Source of the DNA: Methylococcus mesophilus
GTDB lineage: Bacteria > Pseudomonadota > Gammaproteobacteria > Methylococcales > Methylococcaceae
Assembly (NCBI RefSeq): GCF_026247885.1
Contig: NZ_CP110921.1
Span: forward strand, 1,855,001 to 1,919,000
DNA length: 64,000 nt
Direction: 5' to 3'
Shown piece after piece: positions 9,038 to 19,856 of this stretch. Below the pieces are notes generated by a model, which saw only the letters and a program-made list of their open reading frames with translations, did not search any database and was not told the DNA's origin. The translations under genes were made by a program, and so were the position numbers. Numbering within the stretch: position 1 is the stretch's first letter; each line of letters opens with the position of its first letter.

Positions 9038-10903
9038 TCACTCCTGGTCGGGCTTGATATACACATCAGCGCTCCTGCGCATCTCCGCCACGAACGCGGC
9101 GAATTCCTTCTGGCCGGCGCCCCGTGCCAAAGACTGGCGCACGGTCTCCATGCCCTTTTCGGCTTCCGGAGACGCCTCTCCTTCCTTGACCGCCGCGATG
9201 CGGAGAATCGCCTGGTCTCCGTTTTCGAGCGCCACCAGGGTCGGATGGTTCAACTCCCGCGTCCCGAACGCTGCATTGACAATGGGAACCGCCACCGCGG
9301 AGGCATCGCGCCTGACCGTGAGCGGTCCGATGACTTTCCAGTTGCGGGCCTTCGCCACTTCCCCCAGGGTCTTGCCCGCCCCAATCTCTTTCAGCGCCGC
9401 TTCCGCAGTGCCCTGTGTGTTCTGCCTGGCCGCCTGGTCACGCAGTTGGGTGACGATCCGGCCGCGCACTTCGGCGAGTGGCTTGGCTTCGGCCGGACGA
9501 TGCTCCTTCAACCTGAGCACGACGACCTTGTCCGCGCCGATCTCGACGACATCGCTGTTCTTGCCGCCCAGGACCTCCTCGCTGAAAGCCGCCTTGCGCA
9601 CTCCTTCCTCCGCGAAAACTCCCTCTCCGTTCTCGCGGGTGAACGGCCCGCTCTCCGCGACCTTCAACCCCAGCGCCTGAGCCGCCGGCTCCAGCGTGTC
9701 GGGGTGCTCGAATGTGGACTCGGTGAGTTTCTGTCCCAGATCGTAGAACCGGTTCTCCGCCGCATTCCTGCGAAAGCCTGCGGCCACTTCGTCCTTCACC
9801 TGGTCGTACGGCTTGGTCGTCGCGGGCGCCAGTTCCGTCACCTTGATCAAGTGGTATCCGAAGGACGTCCTGACCGGTTCGGAAACCGCCCCCTGAGATA
9901 GCGCCAATGCCGCTTTCTCGAAATTCGGCTCCATGGCCCCCTTGGTGACCACGCCGAGGTCGCCGCCCTTCTCGGCCGAGACCCGATCGTCGGAGGTTTC
10001 CTTCGCAACCTTGGCGAAATCCTCCCCTTTGAGCAGACGGTCCCGGGTCTGGCTGATCTTCGCCAGCGCGGCAGCCTCCTCTTCGGGCTTGGCGGAATCC
10101 GCGGCGACGAGGATATGGCTCACTTTCCGCCGCTCTTCCGTGGTGAAACCGGCCTTTTGTTCCTCGTAGAAATTCCTGAGTTCCTCCTCGGTAGGCTTCA
10201 CCTCCTTCGCCACGTCGTCGAGGCTCAGGGAGAGGTAATTTACGGTCACGGTTTCAGGAGACTGGAATTCGTCCTGGTGCGAACGGTAATACTCGTCGAT
10301 CAATGACTCGGCCACGTCTTCATCGGCCTTCATCAGCGGCACGGTCGCAAACTCGATTTCCCGCTCCTGGTTCTTCAGGCGGAAAAAGGCGCTCGCCTGC
10401 TGCCTGGTGGCAAACGCGGTATCGGTAATGCCCCGCTGAAACTGCTCCATCAAAAGGGCGCGCTTGACCTGCTCGACGAAAACCGGCGAACTCATGCCTT
10501 GTGCCGAAAGCATGACGTTGTACTTGTCCTTGTCGAATTTGCCGTCGGTCTGGAAATACGGCAACGTCTGGATGAAAGCGCGCACCGCGGAATCGGGGAC
10601 GGCCAGCCCTTCGCCTGCCGCGGCCTGGAAAATCAGCTCATCCCGGACCAGGCGCTCGAGCGCCTGACGTTTCAGCTGTTTTTCGTCTATATCCCCCAGA
10701 CCGACCAGGTTGGCCAGATCCTGCTGATAAGCCTGGACCAGGTCGCGTTCGAAGAAATCCCGGTCGCCGACGACCGCTACGGGCGTCTCCTTGCCCGAAT
10801 CGAAATAGTTGTTGATCCCCCAAAAGGCAAAAGGAATACCCACCAGAATCAACATCGCCCAGGCAAAAATACCCTGTGCTTTATCACGAATGGCCTGCAG
10901 CAT
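9038..10903 (-). CDS. ppiD: Periplasmic folding chaperone / peptidyl-prolyl isomerase PpiD
   Basis: 621 aa. Inner-membrane-anchored periplasmic chaperone acting near the SecYEG exit. The N-terminal anchor is visible (AWAMLILVGIPFAFWGIN), followed by a SurA-N-like chaperone region, a parvulin domain starting around RRKVSHILVAAD and including the GGDLG and SFGYHLIKV segments, and a long C-terminal domain. The size is the usual one for PpiD. It follows hupB, tRNA-Val and tRNA-Asp in the same orientation, matching the conserved lon-hupB-ppiD order of gammaproteobacteria. A terminator after tRNA-Asp separates it from the tRNAs. Confidence 0.95.
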   Translation of the reverse strand: MLQAIRDKAQGIFAWAMLILVGIPFAFWGINNYFDSGKETPVAVVGDRDFFERDLVQAYQQDLANLVGLGDIDEKQLKRQALERLVRDELIFQAAAGEGLAVPDSAVRAFIQTLPYFQTDGKFDKDKYNVMLSAQGMSSPVFVEQVKRALLMEQFQRGITDTAFATRQQASAFFRLKNQEREIEFATVPLMKADEDVAESLIDEYYRSHQDEFQSPETVTVNYLSLSLDDVAKEVKPTEEELRNFYEEQKAGFTTEERRKVSHILVAADSAKPEEEAAALAKISQTRDRLLKGEDFAKVAKETSDDRVSAEKGGDLGVVTKGAMEPNFEKAALALSQGAVSEPVRTSFGYHLIKVTELAPATTKPYDQVKDEVAAGFRRNAAENRFYDLGQKLTESTFEHPDTLEPAAQALGLKVAESGPFTRENGEGVFAEEGVRKAAFSEEVLGGKNSDVVEIGADKVVVLRLKEHRPAEAKPLAEVRGRIVTQLRDQAARQNTQGTAEAALKEIGAGKTLGEVAKARNWKVIGPLTVRRDASAVAVPIVNAAFGTRELNHPTLVALENGDQAILRIAAVKEGEASPEAEKGMETVRQSLARGAGQKEFAAFVAEMRRSADVYIKPDQE

Positions 10904-10952
10904 ATATCGGTACCGGAATGACTATCGTTGATTGATACGACAAACTAGAGCC

Positions 10953-10983
10953 AAAAAAAAACCCCGGCGAATGCCTGGGGTTT
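10953..10983 (-). terminator. Rho-independent terminator after tRNA-Asp
   Basis: On the minus strand an AACCCC...GGGGTT stem is followed by nine Ts. It lies directly downstream of tRNA-Asp and upstream of ppiD, so it ends the tRNA-Val/tRNA-Asp transcript. Confidence 0.85.
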
Positions 10984-10988
10984 CGATA

Positions 10989-11065
10989 TGGCGGAGCGGA
11001 CGGGGCTCGAACCCGCGACCCCCGGCGTGACAGGCCGGTATTCTGACCAACTGAACTACCGCTCC
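10989..11065 (-). tRNA. tRNA-Asp(GTC)
   Basis: 77 nt with encoded CCA. The acceptor stem GGAGCGG/CCGCTCC is intact, the anticodon loop reads CTGTCAC (anticodon GTC), and the T-loop GGTTCGAGCC is canonical. It is paired with tRNA-Val just upstream. Confidence 0.97.
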
Positions 11066-11081
11066 AATGATCTGATTCCCT

Positions 11082-11157
11082 TGGTGGGTGCTGTAGGGAT
11101 CGAACCTACGACCCTCGCCTTGTAAGGGCGATGCTCTCCCAGCTGAGCTAAGCACCC
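11082..11157 (-). tRNA. tRNA-Val(TAC)
   Basis: 76 nt with encoded CCA. The acceptor stem is GGGTGCT/AGCACCC, the anticodon stem TCGCC/GGCGA encloses loop CTTACAA (anticodon TAC), and the T-arm contains GGTTCGATCC. It lies between hupB and tRNA-Asp. Confidence 0.97.
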
Positions 11158-11171
11158 CAAGTGGAGAAAAA

Positions 11172-11444
11172 CTAGTTTACAGCATCTTTGAGCGCTTTGC
11201 CACACTTGAACGACGGAATTTTTGCAGCCTTGATGGTGATGCTACCGCCCGTCTGCGGATTGCGCCCCTGGCGCTCCGCGCGTTCCTTGACTGCGAACGA
11301 GCCGAACCCGACCAGCGAGACCGTATCACCGTTCTTCAGCGCACCGGTGATCGCGTCGATCACGGCATCCAGAGCGCGACCCGCATCGGCCTTCGTGAGA
11401 TTGGCCGAATCGGCGATAGCTTCAATCAGTTCCGCTTTATTCAT
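11172..11444 (-). CDS. hupB: DNA-binding protein HU
   Basis: 90 aa, full HU length. Histone-like nucleoid protein that bends DNA as a dimer. The N-terminal helices ([20 protein letters not shown]) and the beta-arm core ([20 protein letters not shown], then PQTGGSITI) are diagnostic. It sits directly downstream of lon, as in many gammaproteobacteria, and is followed by two tRNA genes. Confidence 0.97.
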   Translation of the reverse strand: MNKAELIEAIADSANLTKADAGRALDAVIDAITGALKNGDTVSLVGFGSFAVKERAERQGRNPQTGGSITIKAAKIPSFKCGKALKDAVN

Positions 11445-11599
11445 TTCTTTCCCCTATTTGAGTTGACTGTACCGCTGCATCGAAAAGCCGGGCCGTGAAT
11501 CCAGTGGAACTGGCGTTCCCCCTAGCTGCCGCACTTTAGCAGCGCCAAAAAAGCCATGTCAAGGCGCGCAAGCCCCGGAATTCCTCGTCATCCGGCCTT

Positions 11600-14026
11600 T
11601 CAATGGGCGGTCAGGCCACCGGCCGCTCCCACCGCTTTCGGAGCACACTCCTCGGCGGGGGGAACCGCCCGTTCGGACGGCTCCGGCAGACGCTGCAAGG
11701 CTACGGCCAGCACTTCGTCGATCCACCGGACAGTCCGGACGTCCAGATCCTGTTTGATGTTCCGGGGGATATCGGCCAAATCCTTTTCATTTTCCTTGGG
11801 AATCAGGACCGTAGTGATACCGCCACGGTGTGCCGCCAACAGCTTTTCCTTCAGTCCGCCAATGGGCAGCACTTCGCCGCGCAAAGTAATCTCGCCGGTC
11901 ATGGCCACGTCCGAGCGAACCGGAATGCCCGTGAGGGACGAGACAAGCGCGGTACACATGCCGATGCCCGCGCTCGGACCGTCCTTGGGCGTCGCGCCTT
12001 CAGGCACGTGGATGTGGACGTCGTGTTTCTGGTAAAACGCAGGATCGATGCCGAGCCCCTCGGCGCGGCTGCGGACTACGGTCACCGCGGTCTGAATCGA
12101 TTCCTGCATGACTTCGCCGAGCTTGCCGGTATAGGTCTGCTTGCCGGTGCCGGGCATGACCACCGCCTCGATGGTCAGCAGTTCCCCGCCCACTTCCGTC
12201 CAGGCCAGCCCCGTGACCTGACCGATCTGGTCGCTCTCTTCGGCGCGCCCGAAGCGGAAACGCTGCACGCCCAAATAGTCGTCGAGATTGCGCGGGGTCA
12301 CCGACACCTTCTTGTGACTGGGCTTGAGCAGCAGGTTCTTGACCACCTTCCGGCAGATCTTGGCAATTTCCCGCTCCAGGCTGCGAACCCCGGCCTCGCG
12401 GGTGTAGTGCCGGATGATGTCGCGGACGGCCGCCTCGCTGATATGCACCTCGGTTTCCTTCAAGCCGCAGTTCTTCATCTGCTTGGGCACCAGATAGCGC
12501 ATCGCGATGTTGACCTTCTCGTCCTCGGTATAGCCGGGGAGGCGGATGATTTCCATGCGGTCGAGCAGCGCAGGCGGAATGTTCAGCGTATTCGCTGTCG
12601 CCACGAACATGACCTCGGACAGATCGAAGTCCACCTCCAGGTAATGATCGGCAAAGGTATGGTTCTGTTCCGGATCCAGCACCTCCAGCAGGGCGGATGC
12701 CGGATCGCCGCGGAAGTCCATGGCCATCTTGTCGATCTCGTCCAGCATGAACATCGGATTCCGCGTCTTCACCTTGGACAGATTCTGCAGGATCTTGCCC
12801 GGCATCGAGCCGATATAGGTCCGCCGATGACCGCGGATCTCCGCCTCGTCGCGGACGCCACCCAAGGCCATGCGGACATATTTGCGATTGGTGGCGCGGG
12901 CGATGGATTGCCCCAGGGAGGTCTTGCCGACACCGGGCGGCCCCACCAGACAGAGAATCGGTCCCTTGATCTTCTTGACGCGCTGCTGTACCGCCAGATA
13001 TTCCAGGATGCGCTCCTTGACCTTCTCGAGCCCGTAGTGCTCGGCTTCGAGAATTTCCTCGGCCTGCTGCAGATCGTGGCTCACCTTGGTGCGCTTCTTC
13101 CACGGCAGATTAACGATCCAGTCGATGTAGTTGCGGACCACCGTGGCCTCGGCGGACATCGGGGACATCAGCTTCAGCTTGTTGAGTTCGGTTTCCGCCT
13201 TGGTACGCGCCGCCTGGGGCATGCCGGCCTTTTCGATCTTGCGTCCCAGTTCCTCGAATTCGTTGGGCACCTCCTCCATCTCGCCCAACTCTTTCTGAAT
13301 GGCTTTCATCTGCTCATTCAGATAGTACTCGCGCTGGTTCTTTTCCATCTGCTGCTTGACGCGACCGCGCACACGCCGTTCCATCTCCAGCATGTCGACC
13401 TCGCCTTCCATCAGCGTGATCAGCTTTTCCAGCCGGGCCGAGATGGCGCTGTTCTCCAGGACCGCCTGTTTGTCCTCGATCTTGACGGTCATGTGAGCGG
13501 CGATGGTATCCGCCAGCCGCGCCGGATCGTCGATCCCCGAGAGCGAGTTGAGAACTTCGGGGGGGATGCGTTTGTTGAGCTTGACGTACTGGTCGAAGGT
13601 ATTGGTTGCGGTGCGCATCAGTACGTCCAGCTCCCGCTCATCGATGCCTGGGACATCCCGAAGTTCGGAAACGCTGGCACTGTAATACTTGTCTACGAGG
13701 CAGATGTCCTCCACCCGGCAGCGTTGCGCCCCTTCCACCAGCACCTTCACGGTGCCGTCCGGCAGTTTCAGCAATTGCAGGATGTTGGAGAGCGTGCCCA
13801 CCCGGTACAGATCCTCGAACCCGGGGTCGTCGACTTCCGCGTCCTTCTGCGCCAGCAGCAGGACCTGTTTGCTGTCCCGCATGGCGCTATCCAGCGCGAA
13901 AATCGATTTTTCACGCCCGACGAACAACGGGATGACCATGTGCGGATAGACCACCACGTCGCGCAACGGCAGAACCGGAACCCACCGCTCGCCGCTCAAA
14001 TCATGTTCGACGCCTGAATTTTCCAT
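11600..14026 (-). CDS. lon: ATP-dependent protease Lon
   Basis: 808 aa. Cytoplasmic AAA+ serine protease degrading misfolded and regulatory proteins. The N-terminal LON substrate-binding domain begins at [20 protein letters not shown]. The AAA module has Walker [12 protein letters not shown] and Walker B FMLDEIDK. The C-terminal protease domain holds the Ser/Lys dyad, with the serine in [10 protein letters not shown]. Length and order are normal. It lies between clpX and hupB in the conserved tig-clpP-clpX-lon-hupB series. No heat-shock promoter was convincingly identified by eye. Confidence 0.98.
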   Translation of the reverse strand: MENSGVEHDLSGERWVPVLPLRDVVVYPHMVIPLFVGREKSIFALDSAMRDSKQVLLLAQKDAEVDDPGFEDLYRVGTLSNILQLLKLPDGTVKVLVEGAQRCRVEDICLVDKYYSASVSELRDVPGIDERELDVLMRTATNTFDQYVKLNKRIPPEVLNSLSGIDDPARLADTIAAHMTVKIEDKQAVLENSAISARLEKLITLMEGEVDMLEMERRVRGRVKQQMEKNQREYYLNEQMKAIQKELGEMEEVPNEFEELGRKIEKAGMPQAARTKAETELNKLKLMSPMSAEATVVRNYIDWIVNLPWKKRTKVSHDLQQAEEILEAEHYGLEKVKERILEYLAVQQRVKKIKGPILCLVGPPGVGKTSLGQSIARATNRKYVRMALGGVRDEAEIRGHRRTYIGSMPGKILQNLSKVKTRNPMFMLDEIDKMAMDFRGDPASALLEVLDPEQNHTFADHYLEVDFDLSEVMFVATANTLNIPPALLDRMEIIRLPGYTEDEKVNIAMRYLVPKQMKNCGLKETEVHISEAAVRDIIRHYTREAGVRSLEREIAKICRKVVKNLLLKPSHKKVSVTPRNLDDYLGVQRFRFGRAEESDQIGQVTGLAWTEVGGELLTIEAVVMPGTGKQTYTGKLGEVMQESIQTAVTVVRSRAEGLGIDPAFYQKHDVHIHVPEGATPKDGPSAGIGMCTALVSSLTGIPVRSDVAMTGEITLRGEVLPIGGLKEKLLAAHRGGITTVLIPKENEKDLADIPRNIKQDLDVRTVRWIDEVLAVALQRLPEPSERAVPPAEECAPKAVGAAGGLTAH

Positions 14027-14159
14027 CGGAACACCCTCTCGATTGTCTTAAGCCACGTCAGTGAGTTGAGGGCGCAGCGCGAGATTACAAGCGTCGTTCA
14101 TGACAAAATGCGCACGCGCCGGAGGGGGAACCCAGGGGCGATCCCCCCGCAGCGGCCAC

Positions 14160-15440
14160 TCAATCCGCTGCCGCCTGCTTTTCCAGGCTGTTGTCATAAA
14201 TCATCAGGGGCTCGCTTTCGCCGTTGATGACCTTTTCATCGACCACCACCTTGGAAATCTGGTCCGAGGAAGGCAGCTCGTACATCGTGTCCAGCAGCGT
14301 ATGCTCCAGTATGGTCCGCAGGCCCCGCGCTCCGGTCTTGCGCGCCATGGCCTTGCGGGCGATGGCGCCCAGTGCGTCTTCGCGGATTTCCAGTTCGCAG
14401 GACTCCATCTCGAACAGCCGCCTGTACTGTTTGACCAGGGCATTCTTGGGCTCGGTCAGGATGCGTACCAGGGCCGGCTCGTCCAGCTCTTCGAGTGTCG
14501 CCACCACCGGCAGGCGGCCCACGAATTCCGGAATCAGTCCATAGCGGATCAGGTCTTCGGCCTCGACGTCGGCCAGCACCTCGCCGACATTGCGGCGGTC
14601 ATCCTTACTCTTGACGTCCGCCGCGAAACCGATGCCGCCCTGCTCGGAACGCGAGCGGATAATTTTCTCCAGGCCGGCGAAAGCACCGCCACAGATGAAC
14701 AGGATATTGGCGGTATTGACCTGCAGAAACTCCTGCTGCGGATGCTTGCGTCCGCCCTGCGGCGGCACGGAAGCCACGGTGCCTTCGATCAGCTTGAGCA
14801 ATGCCTGCTGCACACCTTCGCCGGAGACGTCGCGGGTGATCGAGGGGTTGTCGGCCTTGCGCGAAATCTTGTCGATTTCATCGATGTAGACGATGCCCTG
14901 CTCCGCTTTCTCAACGTCGTAGTCGCACTTCTGCAGGATTTTCTGGATGATGTTCTCCACGTCCTCGCCGACATAGCCCGCCTCGGTCAGCGTGGTCGCG
15001 TCGGCGATGGTGAAGGGAACGTCGAGCAGGCGCGCGAGCGTTTCCGCCAGCAAAGTCTTGCCCGAACCGGTCGGCCCGATCAGCAGGATGTTGCTCTTGG
15101 CCAGCTCGACTTCGTTCTTCTTGCCGTGGGTCTGGGCGCGCAGCCGCTTGTAATGGTTGTAGACGGCGACCGAAAGAATGCGCTTGGCCTTCTCCTGGCC
15201 GATTACGTATTCGTCCAGTACGTTCTTGATCTCTTTCGGTTTGGGCAGCTTGTCGGCGCCCGTGGAAGCGCTCTCCTGCAATTCCTCGCGGATGATGTCG
15301 TTGCACAGCTCGACGCATTCGTCGCAGACAAACACCGCCGGCCCCGCAATCAGCTTGCGGACCTCGTGCTGGCTTTTCCCGCAGAATGAGCAATACAGGA
15401 GCTTGCCGCCGCTGTCTTTGCCGTGTTTATCCTCGCTCAT
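14160..15440 (-). CDS. clpX: ATP-dependent Clp protease ATP-binding subunit ClpX
   Basis: 426 aa. AAA+ unfoldase that feeds substrates to ClpP. The N-terminal zinc-binding domain shows CSFCGKSQ and a second Cys pair ([10 protein letters not shown]). Walker A is [11 protein letters not shown], Walker B is VYIDEIDKI, and the IGF-loop region for ClpP docking contains [10 protein letters not shown]. The start at 15440 (MSEDKHGKD) is used because the family begins just before the zinc finger; the longer frame to 15479 adds unrelated residues. It lies about 100 bp downstream of clpP. Confidence 0.97.
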   Translation of the reverse strand: MSEDKHGKDSGGKLLYCSFCGKSQHEVRKLIAGPAVFVCDECVELCNDIIREELQESASTGADKLPKPKEIKNVLDEYVIGQEKAKRILSVAVYNHYKRLRAQTHGKKNEVELAKSNILLIGPTGSGKTLLAETLARLLDVPFTIADATTLTEAGYVGEDVENIIQKILQKCDYDVEKAEQGIVYIDEIDKISRKADNPSITRDVSGEGVQQALLKLIEGTVASVPPQGGRKHPQQEFLQVNTANILFICGGAFAGLEKIIRSRSEQGGIGFAADVKSKDDRRNVGEVLADVEAEDLIRYGLIPEFVGRLPVVATLEELDEPALVRILTEPKNALVKQYRRLFEMESCELEIREDALGAIARKAMARKTGARGLRTILEHTLLDTMYELPSSDQISKVVVDEKVINGESEPLMIYDNSLEKQAAAD

Positions 15441-15536
15441 CGCTTTACCTCTTGGTTTTCCGCAGCGAAGTCCGCCCATTTGACGGACCCGCGGCTGCAG
15501 CCGGTACCCCTCTTAGGGCCCAAATCTATCCGACAT

Positions 15537-16190
15537 TCACGCCGCTGTCACGGCTCGGTGGGTCAACACCTTGTCGATCAATCCGTAACTCACCGCATCG
15601 TCTCCGCCCATGAAGTTGTCGCGATCGGTATCGATCTGGATTTTCTCGATGGGTTGGCCGGTGTGATGCGCGAGAATCTTGTTGAGGCGGTCACGGACCG
15701 CCAGTATCTCCCGCGCATGGATGTCGATGTCGGAAGCCTGCCCTTGGAATCCGCCCAGCGGCTGATGGATCATCATCCGCGAATGCGGCAGACAGTAACG
15801 CTTGCCGGCGGCGCCGCCGGCCAGCAGCAGCGCACCCATGCTGGCGGCCTGGCCGACGCACAGGGTGCTGACGTCCGGCTTGATGAACTGCATGGTGTCG
15901 TAGATGGCCAAGCCCGCCGTGACCACGCCGCCCGGGGAGTTGATGTAGAGATGGATATCCTTGTCGGGATTCTCGGACTCCAGGAACAGCAATTGGGCCA
16001 TGACCAGATTGGCCATGTAATCCTCGACCGGACCCACGAGAAAGATCACGCGTTCCTTGAGCAGGCGGGAGTAGATGTCGAAGGCCCGCTCCCCCCGCGC
16101 CGATTGCTCGATCACGATGGGCACCAGCCCGCCCGCTGCAGTTTCCGCCTGTTTCAGGCCCATGTCGCCAAACATCGTCGGCCGCCTCAC
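15537..16190 (-). CDS. clpP: ATP-dependent Clp protease proteolytic subunit
   Basis: 217 aa from the GTG at 16190, which overlaps the tig stop (GTGA); an ATG at 16175 (MFGDMG) is an alternative. It is a tetradecameric serine protease. The catalytic serine is in [11 protein letters not shown], the histidine in [11 protein letters not shown], and the C-terminal part contains the family segment [20 protein letters not shown]. The overlap with tig suggests coupled translation of chaperone and protease. Confidence 0.97.
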   Translation of the reverse strand: MRRPTMFGDMGLKQAETAAGGLVPIVIEQSARGERAFDIYSRLLKERVIFLVGPVEDYMANLVMAQLLFLESENPDKDIHLYINSPGGVVTAGLAIYDTMQFIKPDVSTLCVGQAASMGALLLAGGAAGKRYCLPHSRMMIHQPLGGFQGQASDIDIHAREILAVRDRLNKILAHHTGQPIEKIQIDTDRDNFMGGDDAVSYGLIDKVLTHRAVTAA

Positions 16191-17515
16191 GTTTGGGGTT
16201 GCTGCTCAGCGGTGCCGGCCGGCGCCATGAGCTTTGCGAAGTCCACGCCCTGGTCCTTCACTGCCGCCTTGGACAGGATCAGATCGACGACCTGATCCTC
16301 CAGCACCAGGTTCTCGATCTCGCGCAGGTTGTTCTTGTCGGAATAGTACCAATTGACGACCTGCTCGGGATTTTCGTAGCTCTGGGCCTGTTCCTCGATG
16401 GAGGAGCGCACACGCTTGCGATCCACGCTGAGCTTGTTTTCGTCGATCAGCTTGCTCAGGATCAGACCCAAAGCCACGCGCCGCTTCGCCAGCGGGGTGT
16501 AGCGCTCCTTCAGCGCTTCCAGTTCGACGCCCGGATTCCCCTGCTCAGCCGCCTTGTGATACGGCTGCAGCAGCTCGTTGAGTTCGTCCGCCACGAGAAC
16601 TTCGGGCAAGGTGAAGGAATTGGCCGCCAGTAAAGCGTCCAGGACGGCCGATTTGGTGCGGACCTTGAGTGCGCGCCGCATTTCGCGCTCCATGTTTCCC
16701 CGGACGTCGGCCTTGAACGCCTCGACATCGCCATCCACGCCGAAAGCCTTGACGAAGTTGGCATCGACTTCCGGCAGCACACTCTCGCTGATCTCGACGA
16801 CTTCGACATCGAATGAGGCCGTCTTGCCGGCCAGTTTCTCGTTGTCGTACTCCGCCGGGAAGTCGAGATCGAAGCTCATCCGCGCGCCACGTTCCGCCCC
16901 GACCAGCTTATCCTCGAAGCCCGGAATCAATTGCCCCGAACCCAGCACGACGCGGAAATTTTCGACCCGGCCGTCGGTGAAGCTGTCGTCGGCCAGCTTT
17001 CCTTCGAAATGAATCACCACCTGGTCGTTCAAGGCCGCCGGACGCTCGACGGCACCCCAGGTCCGGCGCTGTTCCCGCAGCCGCTGGACCATCGCTTCGA
17101 GATCGCCGTCGGTCACTTCGCAGGTGAAACGGGGGCACTGCAGACTTTCCAGAGGCGCCAGTCCGAACTCCGGCAGGACTTCGAAATCCGCGATGTAGGA
17201 AAGGCCTTCGCCTTCCCCGATGGCCGTCGCCGTGATCCGCGGCATGCCGGCCGGTTTCAGGTTTTCGTCGTTCACGGCCTGATGGAAACTGGACTGGATC
17301 ATCTCCGACAGCACCTCCTCCCGCACCTGCGCGCCATAGCGCTTGCGGACGAGGCTGGCGGGCGCCTTGCCGGGCCGGAAGCCGTCCAGCCTGACCTCGC
17401 GGGTCAGCGACTTCAGGCGTGATTCGACCTTTTCCCGAATCTTCTCTTCGGGCACGTTCACGGTCATTTTCCGGTCCAACTCGGAGACGGCTTCAACGGA
17501 CACTTGCATACTCAA
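16187..17515 (-). CDS. tig: Trigger factor
   Basis: 442 aa. Ribosome-associated chaperone and peptidyl-prolyl isomerase. The ribosome-binding signature is present in the N-domain ([19 protein letters not shown]), followed by an FKBP-like PPIase domain ([11 protein letters not shown] and [16 protein letters not shown]) and a long helical C-terminal chaperone domain. Size is normal. It is the first gene of the tig-clpP-clpX-lon series. tRNA-Leu lies just upstream in the same orientation. Confidence 0.97.
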   Translation of the reverse strand: MSMQVSVEAVSELDRKMTVNVPEEKIREKVESRLKSLTREVRLDGFRPGKAPASLVRKRYGAQVREEVLSEMIQSSFHQAVNDENLKPAGMPRITATAIGEGEGLSYIADFEVLPEFGLAPLESLQCPRFTCEVTDGDLEAMVQRLREQRRTWGAVERPAALNDQVVIHFEGKLADDSFTDGRVENFRVVLGSGQLIPGFEDKLVGAERGARMSFDLDFPAEYDNEKLAGKTASFDVEVVEISESVLPEVDANFVKAFGVDGDVEAFKADVRGNMEREMRRALKVRTKSAVLDALLAANSFTLPEVLVADELNELLQPYHKAAEQGNPGVELEALKERYTPLAKRRVALGLILSKLIDENKLSVDRKRVRSSIEEQAQSYENPEQVVNWYYSDKNNLREIENLVLEDQVVDLILSKAAVKDQGVDFAKLMAPAGTAEQQPQT

Positions 17516-17614
17516 AATACCTCGGGTTCAACTTGGGCCTGGGTGCGTTCAATCAGGGATGTGCCGGCAACGCCTCACCGCGCAAACGCGGATGGCGGGC
17601 AGGCAAACTAAGGG

Positions 17615-17699
17615 TGGTGCGAATGGAGAGACTCGAACTCTCAAGGGTTTCCCCACTGGAACCTAAATCCAGCGCGTCTACCAGTTTCGCCACATTCGC
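17615..17699 (-). tRNA. tRNA-Leu(TAG)
   Basis: 85 nt with encoded CCA and the long variable arm typical of leucine tRNAs. The acceptor stem is GCGAATG/CATTCGC, and the anticodon loop TTTAGGT within CTGGA/TCCAG gives anticodon TAG. It lies upstream of tig. Confidence 0.95.
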
Positions 17700-17842
17700 A
17701 ATGAGTTCACGGTTCAATTATACTCGCGGCGTCTGGCAAGACGGGCGCCAGGGAAGCGCGGAAATGGCAGACGATTGGGCCGGTTTCGGCAAAAAATCAC
17801 GCCGTATTATAGGGATTTCAACAAATTTTCACATCCTCCCCG

Positions 17843-18736
17843 ATGCGCCTCCGTTCCGTTCTCGCCGCCGCGCTTGCTCCTTTCGTTTGTCTCGCCCTCG
17901 CCCTGATCCTCGTCGCCGCCCTCAGCTATCCGCTGGCCCGGCTGAGCGGCGGCGCGCTCGGCATTACCACGGTCCTTAGTCGCGGTACGCTGCTGCTGGT
18001 CTTCGCCGGCCTCATCCTGGGCGCACGGCGGCTGGGGATCGGCTGGCGCTCGGTAGGTTTTCCCGCCGGTTACGCCCTATTCGTCCGCCAGATCGGCATC
18101 GGGCTCGGCTTGGGCCTGTTGATGCTGGGTCTGCACGTCGCCGTGATCATGGCGCTCGACATCCGCGTCTTCAGCGAAGTCCAGGCGGCCCGCCACCCTT
18201 CCGTTCCGATACTGCTGCTGAAGCACATCGGCGTCGCACTGCTGCTGGCCACCAGCGAAGAACTGCTGTTTCGGGGTTTGACCTTCGCGATACTGGCAAA
18301 GTTCGTAAGACCCGCCTACGTCATCGGCGTCACGTCCTTCTATTACGTGCTGCCGCATTTCCTCCGCAGCCGGCTGAAATTGGGCGAGAACGAATTGAAC
18401 TGGGACAGCGGCTTCACGGTACTGGCCGACGCGGTGGGCAACGGCATCGCAGAAACCGACTTCAGCTCCTTTCTGGCGCTGCTCTGCGCCGGCGTGTTCC
18501 TGGGCTGTGTGCGTGCGCGGACTGCACAGGGCCTCGGCTATTGCATCGGCATCCACGCCGGCTGGGTCTTCGTCATCAAGACCTGCAAGTCTTTCACCTA
18601 CGACGGCAACGCCGGACCGTTCGGCGTACTGGTGGGTTCCTACGACTCCATCATCGGCTATCTCTCCGCCGGCTGGATCAGCGCCTGCGCGCTGCTGTTC
18701 CTGTTCGCCACCCGCTCAGGAGCCGCTGCCCGATGA
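17843..18736 (+). CDS. CPBP family intramembrane metalloprotease-like protein
   Basis: 297 aa polytopic membrane protein with about seven hydrophobic segments. The CPBP (CAAX protease and bacteriocin-processing, Abi) motif 1 is visible as SEELLFRG near residue 150, with later histidines in YYVLPHFL and CIGIHAGW as candidate metal ligands. The family includes CAAX endopeptidases, bacteriocin-immunity proteins and many uncharacterised members. The stop codon overlaps the ATG of the class II aldolase gene (ATGA), so the two are coupled. The biological substrate is unknown. Confidence 0.8.
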   Translation: MRLRSVLAAALAPFVCLALALILVAALSYPLARLSGGALGITTVLSRGTLLLVFAGLILGARRLGIGWRSVGFPAGYALFVRQIGIGLGLGLLMLGLHVAVIMALDIRVFSEVQAARHPSVPILLLKHIGVALLLATSEELLFRGLTFAILAKFVRPAYVIGVTSFYYVLPHFLRSRLKLGENELNWDSGFTVLADAVGNGIAETDFSSFLALLCAGVFLGCVRARTAQGLGYCIGIHAGWVFVIKTCKSFTYDGNAGPFGVLVGSYDSIIGYLSAGWISACALLFLFATRSGAAAR

Positions 18737-19413
18737 CGAGCGGCGGCGAAGGCGTCACCAAATACAGGCTGATTTTCACACCCGCCCCCCCGCCCTCGGC
18801 GGACCAAATCCAGGAGCTGAACGCCTGGCGCAGCATCATCCGGATGCTGGGTCTGACCGGGCTCGATCCCGCACGCTACGGCGGCCTTGACTATGGCAAC
18901 GTCAGCCTACGGCTGCCCGGCGGCAGCATCCGCTTCCTGATCAGCGGGACCCAAACCGCCGGACGCATTCATCTGACCCCCGGCGACTACTGCGAGGTGC
19001 ACGGCTTCAATCTGGAGGCGAATCAATTAGAGGCAAGCGGTCCCGTCCCACCGTCCTCCGAAGCCCTGACCCACGCCGCCGTCTACTGCGCCGATCCGGC
19101 CTGGCGCTGCGTCATGCATGCCCATTCCCCCGAAATCTGGCGCCACGCCGGGAGGCTCGGCCTTCCCGCCACGCCCCCGGAAATCGGCTACGGTACGCCC
19201 GGGATGGCGCTGGCGGTGGAAGCGATTGCCGCCGAGCCCGGCGTACCGCTGATCGCCATGCTGGGCCATGCCGACGGCATCATGGCTTACGGCCGGACGG
19301 TCGAAGCCACCGCCCGGATTCTGATAGGCTACCTCGCCGAGGCCCTGCAACTGGACGACGCATGCGTGCCGGGGCAACCAGCAAGAACATCGCACCACGG
19401 AGCTACGCCATGA
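18733..19413 (+). CDS. Class II aldolase/adducin family protein
   Basis: 226 aa. The start at 18733 (MTSGGEGVTKY) overlaps the upstream stop by 4 bp; the longer open frame is non-coding overlap. The zinc-aldolase fold is indicated by DYGNVSLRL near the N-terminus (compare GNxS in fuculose-phosphate aldolases), the HxH pair in CVMHAHSPEIW and a third histidine in LGHADGIMAYG. Family members act on sugar phosphates or methylthioribulose phosphate; the substrate here cannot be assigned. The tail overlaps the next secreted-protein gene by 4 bp, making a three-gene coupled unit. Confidence 0.82.
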   Translation: MTSGGEGVTKYRLIFTPAPPPSADQIQELNAWRSIIRMLGLTGLDPARYGGLDYGNVSLRLPGGSIRFLISGTQTAGRIHLTPGDYCEVHGFNLEANQLEASGPVPPSSEALTHAAVYCADPAWRCVMHAHSPEIWRHAGRLGLPATPPEIGYGTPGMALAVEAIAAEPGVPLIAMLGHADGIMAYGRTVEATARILIGYLAEALQLDDACVPGQPARTSHHGATP

Positions 19414-19811
19414 GACTCAAGACCATCATAGCCTGGGCAACGCTGCCACTGATCTCCGCGACGGCCTCGGGCGCCGCGCTCAGCCATCACGGCGGCCTGA
19501 TCCTCGACTGCACCCCGCCCCTGTTTTTCGAAGAGTCGCCCGCGAACGAATCGAGCGTCGAAGTCTTCGACCGGTTTTCCTTCACGGCTTCCGATAATAC
19601 CGACGGCACCACGCTGAAAATCTGGGTGGACGGGAAGCCGGTCGCGCCCACGACCACGCCCCAGCGCAGCGGACGCCTCACCGTCGAAGGCCGCCCCGAG
19701 ACCCCGATCGGCCAAGCCGGCGCCAGGGTGCGGATACTGGTCAGCGGATTCAGCAAGGACGGCTGCGAACGCAGCCACGCCTTTTATGTTCACGTCGGAC
19801 CGAAATCCTGA
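19410..19811 (+). CDS. Secreted protein, beta-rich, function unknown
   Basis: 133 aa. The ATG at 19410 overlaps the class II aldolase stop (ATGA). The N-terminal MRLKTIIAWATLPLISATASGA reads as a Sec signal peptide. The mature part contains IWVDGKPV and ARVRILVSGFSKDGC segments in a strand-turn pattern suggestive of an Ig-like sandwich, with two cysteines (LDCTPP and KDGCERS) that could form a disulfide. It sits 45 bp upstream of cytochrome P460 on the same strand; both products are predicted periplasmic, but no functional link is shown. Confidence 0.72.
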   Translation: MRLKTIIAWATLPLISATASGAALSHHGGLILDCTPPLFFEESPANESSVEVFDRFSFTASDNTDGTTLKIWVDGKPVAPTTTPQRSGRLTVEGRPETPIGQAGARVRILVSGFSKDGCERSHAFYVHVGPKS

Positions 19812-19856
19812 CCCAACTTCGATTCCCAGAGCAATCCCATCCTAAGGAGACTACCC

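Noticed and set aside
11603-14017. 804-codon plus-strand frame opposite lon
   Set aside because: Lon on the other strand has all motifs; the antisense frame is an artefact of GC-skewed codon use.
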